Source: Sceloporus undulatus
Lineage: Eukaryota > Chordata > Lepidosauria > Squamata > Phrynosomatidae
Direction: 5' to 3'
Length of the DNA stretch: 64,000 nucleotides
NCBI RefSeq assembly: GCF_019175285.1
Contig: NC_056524.1
Span: forward strand, 7,792,715 to 7,856,714
A program made the translations under genes and the position numbers. This document shows positions 63,517 to 64,000 of this stretch, one piece after another. The stretch's first letter is position 1. Every line of letters begins with the position of its first letter. The notes under the pieces were generated by a model, which saw only the letters and a list, made by a program, of their open reading frames with translations, was not told the origin of the DNA and searched no databases.

Positions 63517-64000
63517 TAGAATCATAGAGTTGGAAGAGACCGCAAGGGCCATCCAGTCCAACCCCATTCTGCCATGCAGGAAATCCAAATCAAAGCATCC
63601 CTGACAGATGGCCATCCAGCCTCTGTTTAAAGACTTCCAAGGAAGGAGACTCTATCACCCTCCGAGGGAGTGCATTCCATTGTCAAACAGCCCTAACTGT
63701 CAGGAAGTTCCTCCTAATGTTCAGGTGGAATCTCTTTTCCTGTAGCTTGCATCCATTGTTCCGGGTCCTGTTCTCTGGAGCAGCAGAAAACAAGCTTGCT
63801 CCCTCCTCAATATGACATCCTTTCAAATATTTAAACAGGGCTATCATATCACCTCTTAACCTTCTTTTCTCCAGGCTAAATATCCCCAGCTCCCTAAGTC
63901 GTTCCTCATAGGGCATGGTTTCCGGACCCTTCACCATTTTTGTTGCCCACCTTTGGACACGCTCCAGTTTCTCAATGTCCTTTCTGAATTGTGGTGCCCA
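63517..64000 (-). repeat. CR1 LINE 3' portion, continues past window
   Basis: ATAGAATCATAGAGTTGGAA starts the inverted tail. Minus codons [40 protein letters not shown] and NIRRNF are the CR1 ORF2 C terminus. The copy runs off the right edge. Confidence 0.9.

Overview
The window is vertebrate nuclear DNA, almost certainly from a squamate reptile and probably an iguanian lizard. Two spliced vertebrate genes are recognisable by protein similarity. The filler between them is a squamate-style repeat mix: Sauria-type tRNA SINEs, CORE-SINEs, 5S-rRNA-derived SINEs, CR1 and L2 LINE 3' ends with ATT/AAT tails, and several families of palindromic DNA-transposon MITEs. There is no bacterial, organellar or CRISPR content. 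I recognised no retrovirus or LTR element.  Layout, left to right. Positions 137-9345 (minus strand) hold exons 1-5 of CLNS1A (pICln, the Sm-protein assembly chaperone and methylosome subunit). Its last coding exon or exons lie left of the window. A CpG-rich promoter at about 9346-9600 has two inverted ETS sites, a full CRE, a CCAAT box and a YY1-type site. About 9.6-13.35 kb is intergenic and built mainly of MITEs, SINEs, microsatellites and one composite retroelement. About 13.35-25.17 kb is best read as a very long 3' UTR of RSF1, ending at an AATAAA on the minus strand near 13371. It contains Sauria SINEs, MITEs and an antisense processed tropomyosin pseudogene. Positions 25168-61968 (minus strand) hold 14 coding exons of RSF1, the histone-binding subunit of the RSF (SNF2H/ISWI) remodeler. 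They include the split PHD finger and the WHIM/WSD-type motif. The first exons (about 105 residues by comparison with human) lie right of the window. Positions 61969-64000 are the next RSF1 intron.  Every exon boundary was placed from AG/GT sites, and reading phase is preserved across all junctions except one. The exon at 32632-32856 is one base too long: an A6 run (plus-strand T6 at 32701-32706) where five A are needed. This shifts the frame and gives an early stop, and is either an assembly homopolymer error or a real allele. The two genes lie in the same tandem order and strand as in other tetrapods, RSF1 upstream of CLNS1A. Both are housekeeping nuclear or RNP factors and no functional coupling is implied.  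The most unusual material is a pair of composite retroelements (about 12543-12914 and 62340-62795). Each joins a GC-rich tandem-monomer head to an L2-like 3' tail. The first carries five regularly spaced YY1-type motifs. Also notable are an open reading frame running from CLNS1A exon 1 straight into an intronic CR1 fragment, and a young hairpin MITE 73 bp from an RSF1 splice acceptor.
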